64,000 bases of DNA from NCBI RefSeq assembly GCF_030644225.1, contig NZ_CP128650.1, positions 320,001 through 384,000 on the forward strand, given 5' to 3'. This DNA comes from Selenomonas dianae. Lineage in GTDB: Bacteria > Bacillota > Negativicutes > Selenomonadales > Selenomonadaceae. A program made the translations under genes and the position numbers. Under the pieces are notes generated by a model. The model made no database searches. It saw only the letters and a program-made list of their open reading frames with translations, and had not been told where the DNA came from. This document shows positions 34,769 to 43,819 of the stretch, one piece after another. Positions within the stretch are counted from its first letter, which is position 1. Each line of letters opens with the position of its first letter.

Positions 34769-35587
34769 ATGGAAAAGACATTAAACAAGAAGGATCTCTT
34801 CTGGATCTTCGTTCGTTCCAACTTCCTGCTCGGATCGTTCAACTTCGAGCGTATGCAGGCGATGGGCTTCTGCGTCGCGCTGATACCGGCACTCAAGAAG
34901 CTCTATCAGGGCGACGAACTGAAGGCGGCGCTCAAGCGTCACCTTGAGTTCTTCAACACGCAGCCGTTCGTGGCGGCATCGATCATGGGCATCATTGCCG
35001 CGATGGAGGAAAAGCGTGCCAACGGTGCGGACATCAGCCCGCAGACCCTCTCGGGTGTAAAGGTCGGTCTGATCGGACCGCTCGCCGGCGTCGGCGACCC
35101 GATCTTCTGGGGAACGCTGCGCCCAGTGCTTGCCGCGCTCGGCGCGGGCATAGCACTCACGGGCAGCATCATCGGCCCCATTATCTTCTTCCTTGCGTTC
35201 AACGCGCTGCGCCTCCTCACGCATTGGTACGGCGTTAAATACGGCTATGAAAAGGGGACGGAGCTGGTCGATAACATCGGCGGCAACAAGATGCGCTACC
35301 TCACGGAAGGATCGTCCGTGCTCGGACTCCTCGTCATGGGGGCGCTCGTCGCGAAGTGGACGACGGTCAATATGCCGCTGGTCCTCTCGGAGTATGTGAA
35401 CCCGCAGGGCGAGATCGTCGTCACGACGGTGCAGAGCATCCTCGACAGCCTCATGCCGAGCATTGTTCCGCTCCTCATGACGTTTGCGTGTATGTATCTC
35501 CTGCGTAAGGGGGTCAACCCGCTGCTCATCATCCTTGGGCTCTTCGCAATCGGCATCATCGGCTACGCGATCGGTCTGCTCGCCTAA
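34769..35587 (+). CDS. PTS mannose/fructose/sorbose family EIID
   Basis: A 272-residue membrane subunit beginning LNKKDLFWIFVRSNFLLGSF, with NFERMQAMGFC and SGVKVGLIGPLAGVGDPIFWG typical of EIID. C-terminal hydrophobic segments lie at about 200-270. GGGAGG precedes the ATG. It ends the first PTS block; a terminator follows. Confidence 0.95.
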   Translation: MEKTLNKKDLFWIFVRSNFLLGSFNFERMQAMGFCVALIPALKKLYQGDELKAALKRHLEFFNTQPFVAASIMGIIAAMEEKRANGADISPQTLSGVKVGLIGPLAGVGDPIFWGTLRPVLAALGAGIALTGSIIGPIIFFLAFNALRLLTHWYGVKYGYEKGTELVDNIGGNKMRYLTEGSSVLGLLVMGALVAKWTTVNMPLVLSEYVNPQGEIVVTTVQSILDSLMPSIVPLLMTFACMYLLRKGVNPLLIILGLFAIGIIGYAIGLLA

Positions 35588-35599
35588 ATATTTTATGGA

Positions 35600-35647
35600 G
35601 GGGACTGCTCTGCGAAACAAAAAATGTTTCGTGCGGCAGTCCCTTTT
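35600..35647 (+). terminator. Terminator after EIID
   Basis: GGGGACTGC plus GCGAAAC pair with GTTTCG plus GGCAGTCCC around an A-rich loop, followed by TTTT. A TATAAT at 35652-35657, just after it, may be the -10 of a promoter for the sensory genes. Confidence 0.8.
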
Positions 35648-35678
35648 GGTATATAATGGGATGAGGGAGGGGCGTACG

Positions 35679-36641
35679 ATGCAGAAACATTTGTCGTGGC
35701 GATGGGGATTCCTTCTGCTCGTCCTCCTTGCGGGCATCGCCTGTGCGCAGTTCGCGCGCATGGACTGCTCCGTGCGCCGGAATGAAACACGGCAGAAGTT
35801 TGGTGCCGTCTACATGACGATGAACAACCCGTTCTATGAGATCATCGACGAGGAGATCCGCACCGTCGTCGAGAACCACGGCGACGTGCTCATCTCGCGC
35901 AACCCGGCCCTTAACGCAGACCGTCAGATCGAGGAGATCCGAGGACTTATCGCGGACGGCGTGCGCGTCCTCTTCATCAATCCTGTCGGCGGTACGCGCA
36001 TGGATACGGTTCTCGCGGAGGCGCGTGCGGCGCGCGTCATCGTTATCGCCATTGATACGAACATCGCGGAGGAGGGCTATGTCGCCGCGACTGTCGTATC
36101 GGAAAACGAGCGTGCGGGCGCACAGTGTGCCGCGCATCTGATCACCCACGCGGACGGCGGACGCATTGCGCTCCTCAAGCACTCCGAGGCGCGCTCGGCG
36201 GCGCAGCGGATCGAGGGCTTCCGCACGGCGATTGCGGCGCACCCTTCGTTTCAGGTCGTTGCGGAGGCGGAGTGCAGCGGACAGCTTGAGATCGCGATGC
36301 CCGTTATGGCGGACATGCTCGCCGCGCATCCCGAGATCGACGTCGTTATGGCATTGAACGACCCTGCCGCCCTCGGCGCAATCGCCGCCCTCCAGAGCGC
36401 GGGTCGCGCTCCGACGGACACGATGGTCTACGGGGTGGACGGCGTACCCGAGAGCCGCGACCTCATCCGTGCGGGATGGATGACGGCGACCGCCGTTCAG
36501 TCGCCTCGCCGCATCGGGCGCATGGCGGCGGAGGAGGCGTACCGCATCCTCGCGGGCGAGGCGGCGGAGGACATCGCACTGCCGACCCGCCTGCTGACGG
36601 TCGGGAACGTGGATGAAAATGACGGCGGGGGGTGGGACTGA
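35679..36641 (+). CDS. Periplasmic-binding-protein-like sugar sensor (type 1)
   Basis: A 320-residue protein with an N-terminal hydrophobic segment (about 9-24) and a two-lobe periplasmic binding protein domain like ribose/galactose-binding proteins (MTMNNPFYEIIDEEI, then RQIEEIRGLIADGVR, then VMALNDPAALGA, YGVDGVP). No good lipobox is present, so it may be secreted or membrane-anchored. GGGAGG precedes the ATG. No ABC permease or ATPase is nearby. The next gene is a histidine kinase that begins one base after this stop, so the protein most likely presents ligand to that kinase. Confidence 0.86.
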   Translation: MQKHLSWRWGFLLLVLLAGIACAQFARMDCSVRRNETRQKFGAVYMTMNNPFYEIIDEEIRTVVENHGDVLISRNPALNADRQIEEIRGLIADGVRVLFINPVGGTRMDTVLAEARAARVIVIAIDTNIAEEGYVAATVVSENERAGAQCAAHLITHADGGRIALLKHSEARSAAQRIEGFRTAIAAHPSFQVVAEAECSGQLEIAMPVMADMLAAHPEIDVVMALNDPAALGAIAALQSAGRAPTDTMVYGVDGVPESRDLIRAGWMTATAVQSPRRIGRMAAEEAYRILAGEAAEDIALPTRLLTVGNVDENDGGGWD

Positions 36642-37964
36642 GTGCTGCGCACGGGATTTTTGGCGCACGGGCGTGCGTTCGAGGAGGTGCATTGGCTGCT
36701 CTACGCCTACAACGCCCTCATCGTTCTGCTGCTGACAGCTTTTCTCTCCTTAACCCAGTACAAGATCCATATGTCGATGGGGGCGTACGCCTTTCTGAAA
36801 CAGGTGGACACTTTGCCGCGCTCGTCTCTTGAGAGCGGCATCGTGACCGCCATTTCCTTTCTCCTGCTTGCGCTCTTCGGCTGGTTCTATCGGCTTCATT
36901 CGTCCAAGGTGCGCGTACGGCTCTATCTGCTGCTCACCTGCGAGATCGCCGCGTGCATGGTGCTGATGCGGAGTGTGAACTTTGCCTATGACGGCATGGT
37001 GCTGCTCGTGGTTGCGGACATGATGCAGCGATACGAGGGGCATCACCGTGCCTATCTCCTGATCGGGTCGATGGTCGTGCTCTATCTCATCGCGAACGTC
37101 AACCTCGCACTCTACCAGACGCGCGTCATCCCCTTTGAGGCATATCTTTCCTACTACAACAGTTCCGCGCAGAGCATCCTGCTTGCGCTTCGGAGTGCCT
37201 GTGCCTCGCTGAATACGATCCTCTTCGTCTCCTACCTCGTCCTCCTCATCAAGGAGAAAAATGAGGAACGCGAGCGCATCCGTCTTTTGAACGAGCGGCT
37301 TGAGGAGGCAAATCAGCGGCTGAGAGCCTATGCCATCCATGTGGGGCATATGGCGGAGACACGCGAGCGCAACCGCCTCGCGCGTGAGATCCACGATACG
37401 CTCGGGCACGCGCTCACGGGTATCACGGCGGGACTGGACGCGTGTATGGTGACGCTTGAGACGGCACCGGCGTTCACGCGGCAGCAGCTCACACGCATCC
37501 GCGACACGGCACAGAAGGGCATGACCGACGTGCGCCGCTCGATGAAGAAGCTGCGTCCCGACGCAATGGAAAAGCTGCCCTTTCAGGAGGCGATTGCGGG
37601 CATGACACGCGACTATGCCGAAGCCTCAGGCATGGAGGTCGTGCTCGATGTGCAGCAGTGGCCTTCGAACCTGCGCGAGGATCAGGAGGATGTCATCTAC
37701 CGCGTGCTGCAGGAGTCGCTGACGAATGCCCATCGGCACGGCGGGGCAAAGCATGTCCGCATCACGATCGGGGAGCGCGGCGGAACGCTCGGTATCCGCA
37801 TCGCCGACGATGGTACGGGCTGCCTTGAGGTGAGGCCGGGCTTCGGGCTGCGCCATATGCAGGAACGCCTTTACCTCCTGCACGGCACGGTGGAGTACCG
37901 CAGCGCGAACGGCTTCATCGTCGAGGTCACGATACCGCTCAGCGGGGGAGGTGCGCATGATTAA
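36642..37964 (+). CDS. NarL-type sensor histidine kinase
   Basis: A 440-residue membrane kinase. Residues 15-205 hold about six hydrophobic segments with short loops, and a cytoplasmic coiled coil (205-240) follows. The HisKA_3 phosphoacceptor is H251 in REIHDTLGHALTG. The HATPase_c domain has QESLTNAHRHGG (N-box) and ADDGTG. It starts with GTG directly after the binding-protein stop and overlaps the regulator gene. Lacking a large outside domain, it could read the state of the adjacent binding proteins. Confidence 0.92.
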   Translation: MLRTGFLAHGRAFEEVHWLLYAYNALIVLLLTAFLSLTQYKIHMSMGAYAFLKQVDTLPRSSLESGIVTAISFLLLALFGWFYRLHSSKVRVRLYLLLTCEIAACMVLMRSVNFAYDGMVLLVVADMMQRYEGHHRAYLLIGSMVVLYLIANVNLALYQTRVIPFEAYLSYYNSSAQSILLALRSACASLNTILFVSYLVLLIKEKNEERERIRLLNERLEEANQRLRAYAIHVGHMAETRERNRLAREIHDTLGHALTGITAGLDACMVTLETAPAFTRQQLTRIRDTAQKGMTDVRRSMKKLRPDAMEKLPFQEAIAGMTRDYAEASGMEVVLDVQQWPSNLREDQEDVIYRVLQESLTNAHRHGGAKHVRITIGERGGTLGIRIADDGTGCLEVRPGFGLRHMQERLYLLHGTVEYRSANGFIVEVTIPLSGGGAHD

Positions 37965-38637
37965 CGTCATGATTGCCGACGATCAGGAACTCATACGCGA
38001 GAGTCTCAAGATCGTGCTTGAGATGAACGAGGATATGACGGTCACAGCGATGGCGGGCAATGGGCGCGAGGCTCTGGAACTCCTCGCAGACACCCCCGTC
38101 GACATCCTCCTCATGGACATCCGTATGCCCGAGCTCGACGGCGTACTTGCGACGAAGGCGGTCAAGCAGCGCTATCCCCATGTCGGCATCATCATCCTCA
38201 CGACCTTTGACGACGACGACTATGTCTACTCCGCGCTCAAATACGGGGCGAGCGGTTATCTCCTCAAGGGCGGCAGTGTGCAGGAGCTCGCAGATGCCAT
38301 CCGCATCGTCGCCGCGGGCGGCAACATCCTCAATGCCGATGTGACGAACAAGGTGGTGAAACTGTTCAGCCGCATGGCGCAGGGCGCATACGTTGCCGAG
38401 GCGGATCTGCAGGGCGTGCGCGAACTGACGCACACGGAGCGCAGCATCGCCCAGCGCGTCGGGCGCGGCCTCTCGAACAAGGAGATCGCGGGGGAGCTTT
38501 CCCTCTCGGAGGGTACGGTGCGCAACAGTCTCAGCACAGCCCTTTCGAAGCTGAATCTGCGCGACCGTACGCAGCTTGCCCTCTGGGCGGTGCAGATCGG
38601 ACTTTCACAGATGAGAGGGAGGGATGAAATGGGATGA
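37957..38637 (+). CDS. NarL/LuxR-type response regulator
   Basis: A 226-residue regulator. The receiver domain has D8-D9 (IADDQ), phosphoacceptor D54 in LLMDIRMPE, T near ILTTFDD and K in GYLLKGG. The C-terminal LuxR-type helix-turn-helix (about 158-220) has LTHTERSIAQRVGRGLSNKEIA and SLSEGTVRNSLS. Start at ATG 37957 behind GGGGGAGG; it overlaps the kinase stop. Its stop overlaps the next start. Probable targets are the flanking PTS genes. Confidence 0.93.
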   Translation: MINVMIADDQELIRESLKIVLEMNEDMTVTAMAGNGREALELLADTPVDILLMDIRMPELDGVLATKAVKQRYPHVGIIILTTFDDDDYVYSALKYGASGYLLKGGSVQELADAIRIVAAGGNILNADVTNKVVKLFSRMAQGAYVAEADLQGVRELTHTERSIAQRVGRGLSNKEIAGELSLSEGTVRNSLSTALSKLNLRDRTQLALWAVQIGLSQMRGRDEMG

Positions 38638-39935
38638 GCGTAAAGAGACCAAATAAATTTGCCCTCCTCATCCTCCTCATTGCCCTCCTCTTCATCGCGT
38701 GGCTCGTGCGGCGCAGCAGCCCCGTTCTCACCGTCGGCATCTTTGCGGGCAGCAACTGGGGCGTTCCGCAGGGAGAGCCGTATGCGATCATTGACCGCGC
38801 CATTGCAGTGTTTGAGGAGGCGCATCCGGGCGTCCGCGTAACCTATGTGAGCGGCATCCAGCGCGAGGACTATGCGGAGTGGCTTGCGGGCGCGTTTCTG
38901 CGCGGCGATGCGCCCGATGTGTTTCTCCTGCCGACGGAGGACTTTACGCTTTATGCCGAGAAGGGGGCGCTGATGGAGCTTTCTTCTCTGATGGAGGGGG
39001 ATGCCGCGTTCTCCGACGAACTCTACGATCAGGCGGCATTTCAAAACGGACAGTATGCGGGACATCTCTATGCACTGCCCATGGAGAACATGATTACGCT
39101 CATGTTCGTGAACAAGACACTGCTCGCGCGCGAGGGGATCGCCATACCGCCGCTTGACTGGACATGGGCGGACTTCCTTGCGCTCTCCCGGCGGCTCACG
39201 AAGGATACGGACGGCGACGGAGCGCCCGATCAGTTTGGCTCGTACGACTACACATGGCAGCAGGCGGCGACCGCGAATGGGGTGCGGCTCTTTCGGGAGG
39301 ACGGGAAATCCTCGTACTTTGCCGATCCACGCATGGAGGAGGCGCTGCACTTTATCAAGGAACTTGAGGGGACATATGCGGGCTATACCGTTACGGCACG
39401 CGACTTTGACATGGGGCGCGTTGCGTTCCGCCCGTTCACCTTTGCCGAGTACCGCACCTACAAGCCATATCCGTGGCGCGTGAAGAAGTTCGGTTCGTTC
39501 GAGTGGGACTGCATTCCGCTGCCGGCGGGATTTTCGGGCGGGAACATCTCGACGATGGACAGTCTGCTCGTGGGGATGAGCGCGCGCACCGAGCGGCGGG
39601 AACTTGCGTGGGCGTTTATGAAAATCCTGAGCAGCGACCCCGAGATTCAGGCGATGGTGCTTGAAAAGGCGCACGCGCTGCCCGCACGCCGTGATGTGAT
39701 CCGCTCGCGTGCAGCACAGGAGATATTTCTCTGGGACTCGGGAGAGAGCGCGATGACGGCGGGGGATGTGGGCGATGCGATGCAGACGGCGGTAACGCCG
39801 TATCGTTTTGAGCGGTACGGGGCGGCGATGCTGTATGCCGATCGTGCCATTGCGGCGCTCATCGAGGAGCCGCCGCCGTTTCACAATGCGCTGAACCGTC
39901 TGCAAAAGGAGATCAACGCGATCTTGCAGCAGTGA
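38634..39935 (+). CDS. Membrane-anchored family 1 solute-binding protein
   Basis: A 433-residue protein with one N-terminal hydrophobic segment (about 9-25) and no lipobox, followed by an extracellular solute-binding protein family 1 domain (PDVFLLPTEDFTLYAEKGAL, LPMENMITLMFVNKTLLARE, WTWADFLALSRRLT). A DTDGDGAPDQFG loop may bind calcium. Related proteins deliver sugars to ABC importers, but no permease or ATPase is encoded here. Its start overlaps the regulator stop, so it belongs to the sensory operon and may be a second ligand receptor. Confidence 0.88.
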   Translation: MSVKRPNKFALLILLIALLFIAWLVRRSSPVLTVGIFAGSNWGVPQGEPYAIIDRAIAVFEEAHPGVRVTYVSGIQREDYAEWLAGAFLRGDAPDVFLLPTEDFTLYAEKGALMELSSLMEGDAAFSDELYDQAAFQNGQYAGHLYALPMENMITLMFVNKTLLAREGIAIPPLDWTWADFLALSRRLTKDTDGDGAPDQFGSYDYTWQQAATANGVRLFREDGKSSYFADPRMEEALHFIKELEGTYAGYTVTARDFDMGRVAFRPFTFAEYRTYKPYPWRVKKFGSFEWDCIPLPAGFSGGNISTMDSLLVGMSARTERRELAWAFMKILSSDPEIQAMVLEKAHALPARRDVIRSRAAQEIFLWDSGESAMTAGDVGDAMQTAVTPYRFERYGAAMLYADRAIAALIEEPPPFHNALNRLQKEINAILQQ

Positions 39936-39951
39936 TCTATGGGGAGAAAGT

Positions 39952-40758
39952 ATGGACTACAAAATCATTTTATCCGACATCGACGGCACTCTGCTCACAT
40001 CCGATCACCGCGTCCTGCCGCGCACGGCGGCGGCGATCCGACAGGTGGTGGCGCGGGGCATCCCGTTTGCGCTCGTCTCGGCGCGTATGCCCGAGGCGAT
40101 CACACCGATCATTGCGCAGATCGGCACAGACGCTGCAAAAGTCTGCTACAACGGTGCGCTTGTCATTACGCCCGAGGGGATGGAGATCCACGACGAGCGC
40201 ATGAGCCGTGCGCATACGGATACCGTGCTGAACCTCATCGCACAGTCGTATTCTGCGGCATCCATGAGCTACTATGCAGGGCATACGTGGTATGTGCGCA
40301 CGCGGGATGATGCTGACGTGCAGCGCGAGGAGGGCATCACGGGCGTACACTCCGTGGTGGAGAATTTTCAACGGCTCATCGCGGCGGACATTCTGCCGAA
40401 CAAGCTCTTTGCCATGGGGACACCCGAACTGATTGTACGTATGGAGCAGGAGCTTTCCGAGGTGCTGCCGACACTCTCCATTGTGCGCTCGGCACCGCAT
40501 CTGCTCGAAATCATCGAGCGCACCGTGTCCAAGGCGACGGGGATCGAGATCCTGCTCGCTCATTACGGTATTGACCGTTCGGAGGCTCTTGCCTTCGGCG
40601 ACAACTACAACGACATTCCGATGCTGCGCTATGTCGGGCACAGCGTTGCGATGGGCAATGCTCCTGATGAAATCAAGGACATTGCGGGCAGTGTGACGGA
40701 GGCGAACGATGCTGACGGCATCTATCACTTCCTCAAGAAGATTCATATGGTGGAATGA
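39952..40758 (+). CDS. Cof-type HAD-IIB sugar phosphatase
   Basis: A 268-residue HAD phosphatase: motif I LSDIDGTLL near residue 8, motif II serine in ALVSARMP, lysine in VSKATGIE and motif IV in FGDNYNDIPMLR. The cap insert places it with Cof/YidA proteins. It starts 16 bases after the solute-binding protein and ends 13 bases before EIIA. In a PTS operon it probably dephosphorylates an imported or accumulating sugar phosphate. Confidence 0.92.
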   Translation: MDYKIILSDIDGTLLTSDHRVLPRTAAAIRQVVARGIPFALVSARMPEAITPIIAQIGTDAAKVCYNGALVITPEGMEIHDERMSRAHTDTVLNLIAQSYSAASMSYYAGHTWYVRTRDDADVQREEGITGVHSVVENFQRLIAADILPNKLFAMGTPELIVRMEQELSEVLPTLSIVRSAPHLLEIIERTVSKATGIEILLAHYGIDRSEALAFGDNYNDIPMLRYVGHSVAMGNAPDEIKDIAGSVTEANDADGIYHFLKKIHMVE

Positions 40759-40771
40759 AAGGGGTACACAG

Positions 40772-41203
40772 ATGTTTGGTATCATTGTTGGAACGCATGG
40801 GATCTTTGCCGAGGAGATTGTAAAGTCCTGCGAGATGATCTGCGGCGCACAGACGAATGTGCGTGCGGTGACGCTCGTGCCGGGCGAAGGCCCCGACGAC
40901 GTGGTGAAGAAGTATGAGGCGGCGATTGAGACGCTCGACTGCGCGGACGGCGTGCTCTTCCTCAACGACCTCTTCGGCGGCAGCCCGTACAATGCGGCGT
41001 GCCGACTCGCGGCGAATAACGAGAAGTACGGCATCGTCACGGGCGTGAATCTGCCGATGCTCATCGAGATGGTCAGCGCACAGCTCATTGGCGGGGAGTA
41101 CAACATTCTCGCGCTCATGGAGCAGGCGGCGGAGGCGGGCAGGAACGGCACACAGCTCTTCCATGCCTCGACGATGGAGGAAGAAGAGGACGACGATCTC
41201 TAA
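40772..41203 (+). CDS. PTS mannose-family EIIA
   Basis: A 143-residue EIIA-Man domain with phospho-histidine H9 in IIVGTHGIFAEE and the conserved FLNDLFGGSPYNAA. It takes phosphate from HPr and gives it to EIIB at 33403. It has an acidic tail (EEEEDDDL). It closes the sensory/PTS gene set. AAAGGGG precedes the ATG. Confidence 0.93.
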   Translation: MFGIIVGTHGIFAEEIVKSCEMICGAQTNVRAVTLVPGEGPDDVVKKYEAAIETLDCADGVLFLNDLFGGSPYNAACRLAANNEKYGIVTGVNLPMLIEMVSAQLIGGEYNILALMEQAAEAGRNGTQLFHASTMEEEEDDDL

Positions 41204-41212
41204 AAATTTTCC

Positions 41213-41241
41213 TTGACAAGCGTCTGCATATCCGCTATAAT
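41213..41241 (+). promoter_or_regulatory. Promoter of tRNA-Gln
   Basis: A perfect consensus pair: TTGACA (41213-41218), 17 bp, TATAAT (41236-41241), 24 bases before the tRNA. Confidence 0.95.
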
Positions 41242-41265
41242 CTCCCTTGTTGCTGAGAGCGACAC

Positions 41266-41341
41266 AGGGGTATCGCCAAGTTGGTAAGGCACGGGATTCT
41301 GAATCCCGCATGCGTTGGTTCGAGTCCAGCTACCCCTGCCA
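41266..41341 (+). tRNA. tRNA-Gln (anticodon CTG)
   Basis: A 76-base cloverleaf with CCA encoded. Acceptor AGGGGTA/TACCCCT, D-loop AAGTTGGTAAGG, anticodon stem CGGGA/TCCCG with loop TTCTGAA (anticodon CTG), and T-loop GGTTCGAGTCC. It reads CAG. A TTG-anticodon tRNA-Gln would be expected elsewhere in the genome. Confidence 0.96.
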
Positions 41342-41352
41342 TTTGTAAGTTC

Positions 41353-41384
41353 AGAGCTGTGGTATGTACTGCAGCTCTTTTTTC
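41353..41384 (+). terminator. Terminator of tRNA-Gln
   Basis: AGAGCTG and CAGCTCT arms around a 12-base loop, followed by a T-run. Confidence 0.8.
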
Positions 41385-41467
41385 TTGTGCATGATATTTT
41401 TATTGAAAGTTATTCCCAATTTTGTTACTATATTTTGAAATGAGTTACATACAAAGGAGCTGTTGTT

Positions 41468-41884
41468 ATGAATCATGGAAAACGCAGATTTGGCATTACC
41501 GATATTTTGCTCGTTGTGCTGAATCTCGTATTTTTCGTCGGGATACAGAATGTCTTTACGCCGTGCGAGCCGCGTCCCGACGGCTCATGGATGACCTGCC
41601 ACTGGGCAGGGGAGGCGCTCACGGGGGCTGCCGCTGTGCTGGTGGTGATCGCCCTCGTACATCTCGTGATCCCGCGTGCACACGTCAAGCTCGGTCTGGC
41701 GCTTGCGGTGCTCCCGCTCTCCGTGTATGCGCTCCTCCTGCCGGGGCATCTCATCGACCTCTGCATGATGGAGACAATGCGCTGCCATACGGTGATGCAG
41801 CCGGCGGTGACGGCGATCTCTCTGCTGAATCTCATGGTTGCGTTCGCGGATATCTATGTCTATCGAAAGGGGGCGAATGAATGA
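41468..41884 (+). CDS. DUF4418 membrane protein of an ABC exporter
   Basis: A 138-residue protein with four hydrophobic segments (about 10-30, 48-68, 75-95, 108-132). The two outside loops hold potential metal or thiol ligands: C33, C44-H45, then C99-M100-M101, M104, C106-H107 and M110. This fits DUF4418 proteins, which often precede FtsX/MacB-type permeases. Its stop overlaps the permease ATG (ATGA). Function is unknown; the ligand set suggests metal or redox handling, which is inference. Confidence 0.82.
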   Translation: MNHGKRRFGITDILLVVLNLVFFVGIQNVFTPCEPRPDGSWMTCHWAGEALTGAAAVLVVIALVHLVIPRAHVKLGLALAVLPLSVYALLLPGHLIDLCMMETMRCHTVMQPAVTAISLLNLMVAFADIYVYRKGANE

Positions 41885-43086
41885 GATTTGCATATTCACT
41901 TGCCATGCGTACCTGCCGCAGGAATGCGGCGCGTGTTGCAGTGCTGGCTGCGCTCGCAGCGCTCCTTGCACTCGTGATCTTCGGCGGTTCCGAGATGCTG
42001 CTCGGACTTCAGGGAGGGCTCATGCGCTTTCAGCAGCGGCTTGGCGCGGATGTGGTGGTGCTGCCGAAGGATGCTGCTGAGGCACAGGCATTTGAGGGCG
42101 TGCTTGTGCAGGGGGTGCCTGCGCATTTCTATATGGAGGAGCGCTATCTTACTGAGTTGCGTGGCATGACAGGGGTCGCGCAGGCGGCTCCGCAGTTCTT
42201 CCTCGCCTCGGCACACGCGGGTTGCTGCTCGGTGGCGGTGCAGCTCATCGGCTTCGATCCTGCGACGGATTTCACCATCCGCCCGTGGATGCAGGAGATT
42301 CATGCCGCGCCGATGGACTTTGGTGATATTCTTGTTGGCAGCGGCATCTCCGTTCCTGCGGATGCCGTGCTGACATTTTACAACACGCCCTGCCGCGTCG
42401 TCGGGCGGCTGAGTCCTACGGGCACGGGGATGGATACCGCCGTCTATACGAATATGGAAACGATGCGTGCGATGATGGCAAATGCCGCATCACTGGATTT
42501 CGATTACTTTCAAGGGATTCCGACGGAGAATGCCATCTCTGCCGTGATGATTCGGACGGCGGAGGGGTTCACGCCCGAGGGCGTGGCGGCGGCAATCAAT
42601 GAGAGTTATCCCGCGCTCTCGGCAAAGCCCGCGCATGGGATGGTGCATCATGTGGAGGCGGGGCTCGGCGGCATCCTTGAAATCATCGGCACTTTGACCG
42701 TATTTGTTTGGGCGATTGCCGTGATTGTCCTCGGCATCGGATTTCATCTGTCCGCGCGGGAACGGCGGTACGAGTTCCTGATCCTGCGCATCGCAGGGGC
42801 GACGCGTTCCTTCCTGCTGCGGATGATGCTGACGGAGGCGGCTGTTACCTCGGCAGCAGGCGGGGCAATGGGGATCGCCGTCGGTGCGATTGTTCTGCTT
42901 CCGTTTGCAGGTCTTATGAAGGAAGGTCTGATGCGTCCCTATCTCCTGCCGGATGTCGGAACGATTGCGCTGCTTGCCGTAAACACGTTCATGGCGGCAA
43001 TCCTGTCGGGGATGCTCTCGGCAGCGTGGACCGTGGGACGCGTGACGCGTACGCCGATCAGTGAGATGCTGCGGGAGGATGGATGA
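41881..43086 (+). CDS. FtsX/MacB-type ABC transporter permease
   Basis: A 401-residue permease with one N-terminal helix (about 16-38), a large extracytoplasmic domain (about 45-265) and three C-terminal helices, the MacB/FtsX arrangement. A vicinal cysteine pair C115-C116 lies in the outside domain. Such transporters do mechanical work across the envelope rather than classical import. It overlaps DUF4418 upstream and the ATPase downstream. Confidence 0.9.
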   Translation: MRFAYSLAMRTCRRNAARVAVLAALAALLALVIFGGSEMLLGLQGGLMRFQQRLGADVVVLPKDAAEAQAFEGVLVQGVPAHFYMEERYLTELRGMTGVAQAAPQFFLASAHAGCCSVAVQLIGFDPATDFTIRPWMQEIHAAPMDFGDILVGSGISVPADAVLTFYNTPCRVVGRLSPTGTGMDTAVYTNMETMRAMMANAASLDFDYFQGIPTENAISAVMIRTAEGFTPEGVAAAINESYPALSAKPAHGMVHHVEAGLGGILEIIGTLTVFVWAIAVIVLGIGFHLSARERRYEFLILRIAGATRSFLLRMMLTEAAVTSAAGGAMGIAVGAIVLLPFAGLMKEGLMRPYLLPDVGTIALLAVNTFMAAILSGMLSAAWTVGRVTRTPISEMLREDG

Positions 43087-43766
43087 TGGAACTTCGTGCG
43101 GAGAAAATCAGTCAGGACTTTTTGCGCTACAGTGCAAAGGACGGCTACTTTGTGGCGGTCGCAGAGACGAATCTCACGCTCGCGGCGGGGACGCTGACGG
43201 CGGTGACGGGACGCTCGGGCAGCGGCAAGAGTACGCTCCTGCACATCCTCGGCGGGTTGATGAAACCCGTGACAGGGCGTGTCCTCCTCGATGAAACGGA
43301 TCTCTATGCGCTCGATGAGGATACACGTACCCGTCTGCGCAGCCGTCACATCGGCATCGTGCCGCAGCGTCTGATGTCGCTCGCCGCCCTCTCGGTGCGC
43401 GAGAATATCCTGCTGCCCGCGCTGCTCACGGGGACGCAGGAAAATGTTGCCGCACGTGCCGACGAACTGATGGAACGGCTCGACATCCGCAAACTCGCGT
43501 CGGTCGTGCCGGCGGAACTCTCGGGCGGGGAGCTGCGCCGCGCGACCATCGCGCGGGCACTCGTGATGAAGCCCGCGATTTTGCTCGCGGACGAGCCGAC
43601 AGGCGACCTCGACGAGGAGAATACGCAGAGCGTCCTCCGTCTCCTGCGTGAAACGGCAGACGCGGGCGCTGCCGTCCTCCTCGTCACGCACGAGAGCGAC
43701 GCGCGAAACTACGCCGATACCTGCTATACAATGACGGCGGGGAAGTTGGAACAAGTGAAGCAGTGA
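43083..43766 (+). CDS. LolD/MacB-type ABC transporter ATPase
   Basis: A 227-residue ATPase. Walker A GRSGSGKST, Q-loop VPQRLMSL, signature LSGGELRRATIARAL, Walker B ILLADEPTGDLD and switch histidine in VTHESD. Closest in type to LolD, FtsE and MacB ATPases. ATG at 43083 overlaps the permease stop; an ATG three bases later is equally possible. It powers the preceding permease. Confidence 0.93.
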   Translation: MMELRAEKISQDFLRYSAKDGYFVAVAETNLTLAAGTLTAVTGRSGSGKSTLLHILGGLMKPVTGRVLLDETDLYALDEDTRTRLRSRHIGIVPQRLMSLAALSVRENILLPALLTGTQENVAARADELMERLDIRKLASVVPAELSGGELRRATIARALVMKPAILLADEPTGDLDEENTQSVLRLLRETADAGAAVLLVTHESDARNYADTCYTMTAGKLEQVKQ

Positions 43767-43819
43767 GTCCTTCATTTTTTCATGGATTCATCGTATAATG
43801 TAAGAAAGGAGGGAGAACA

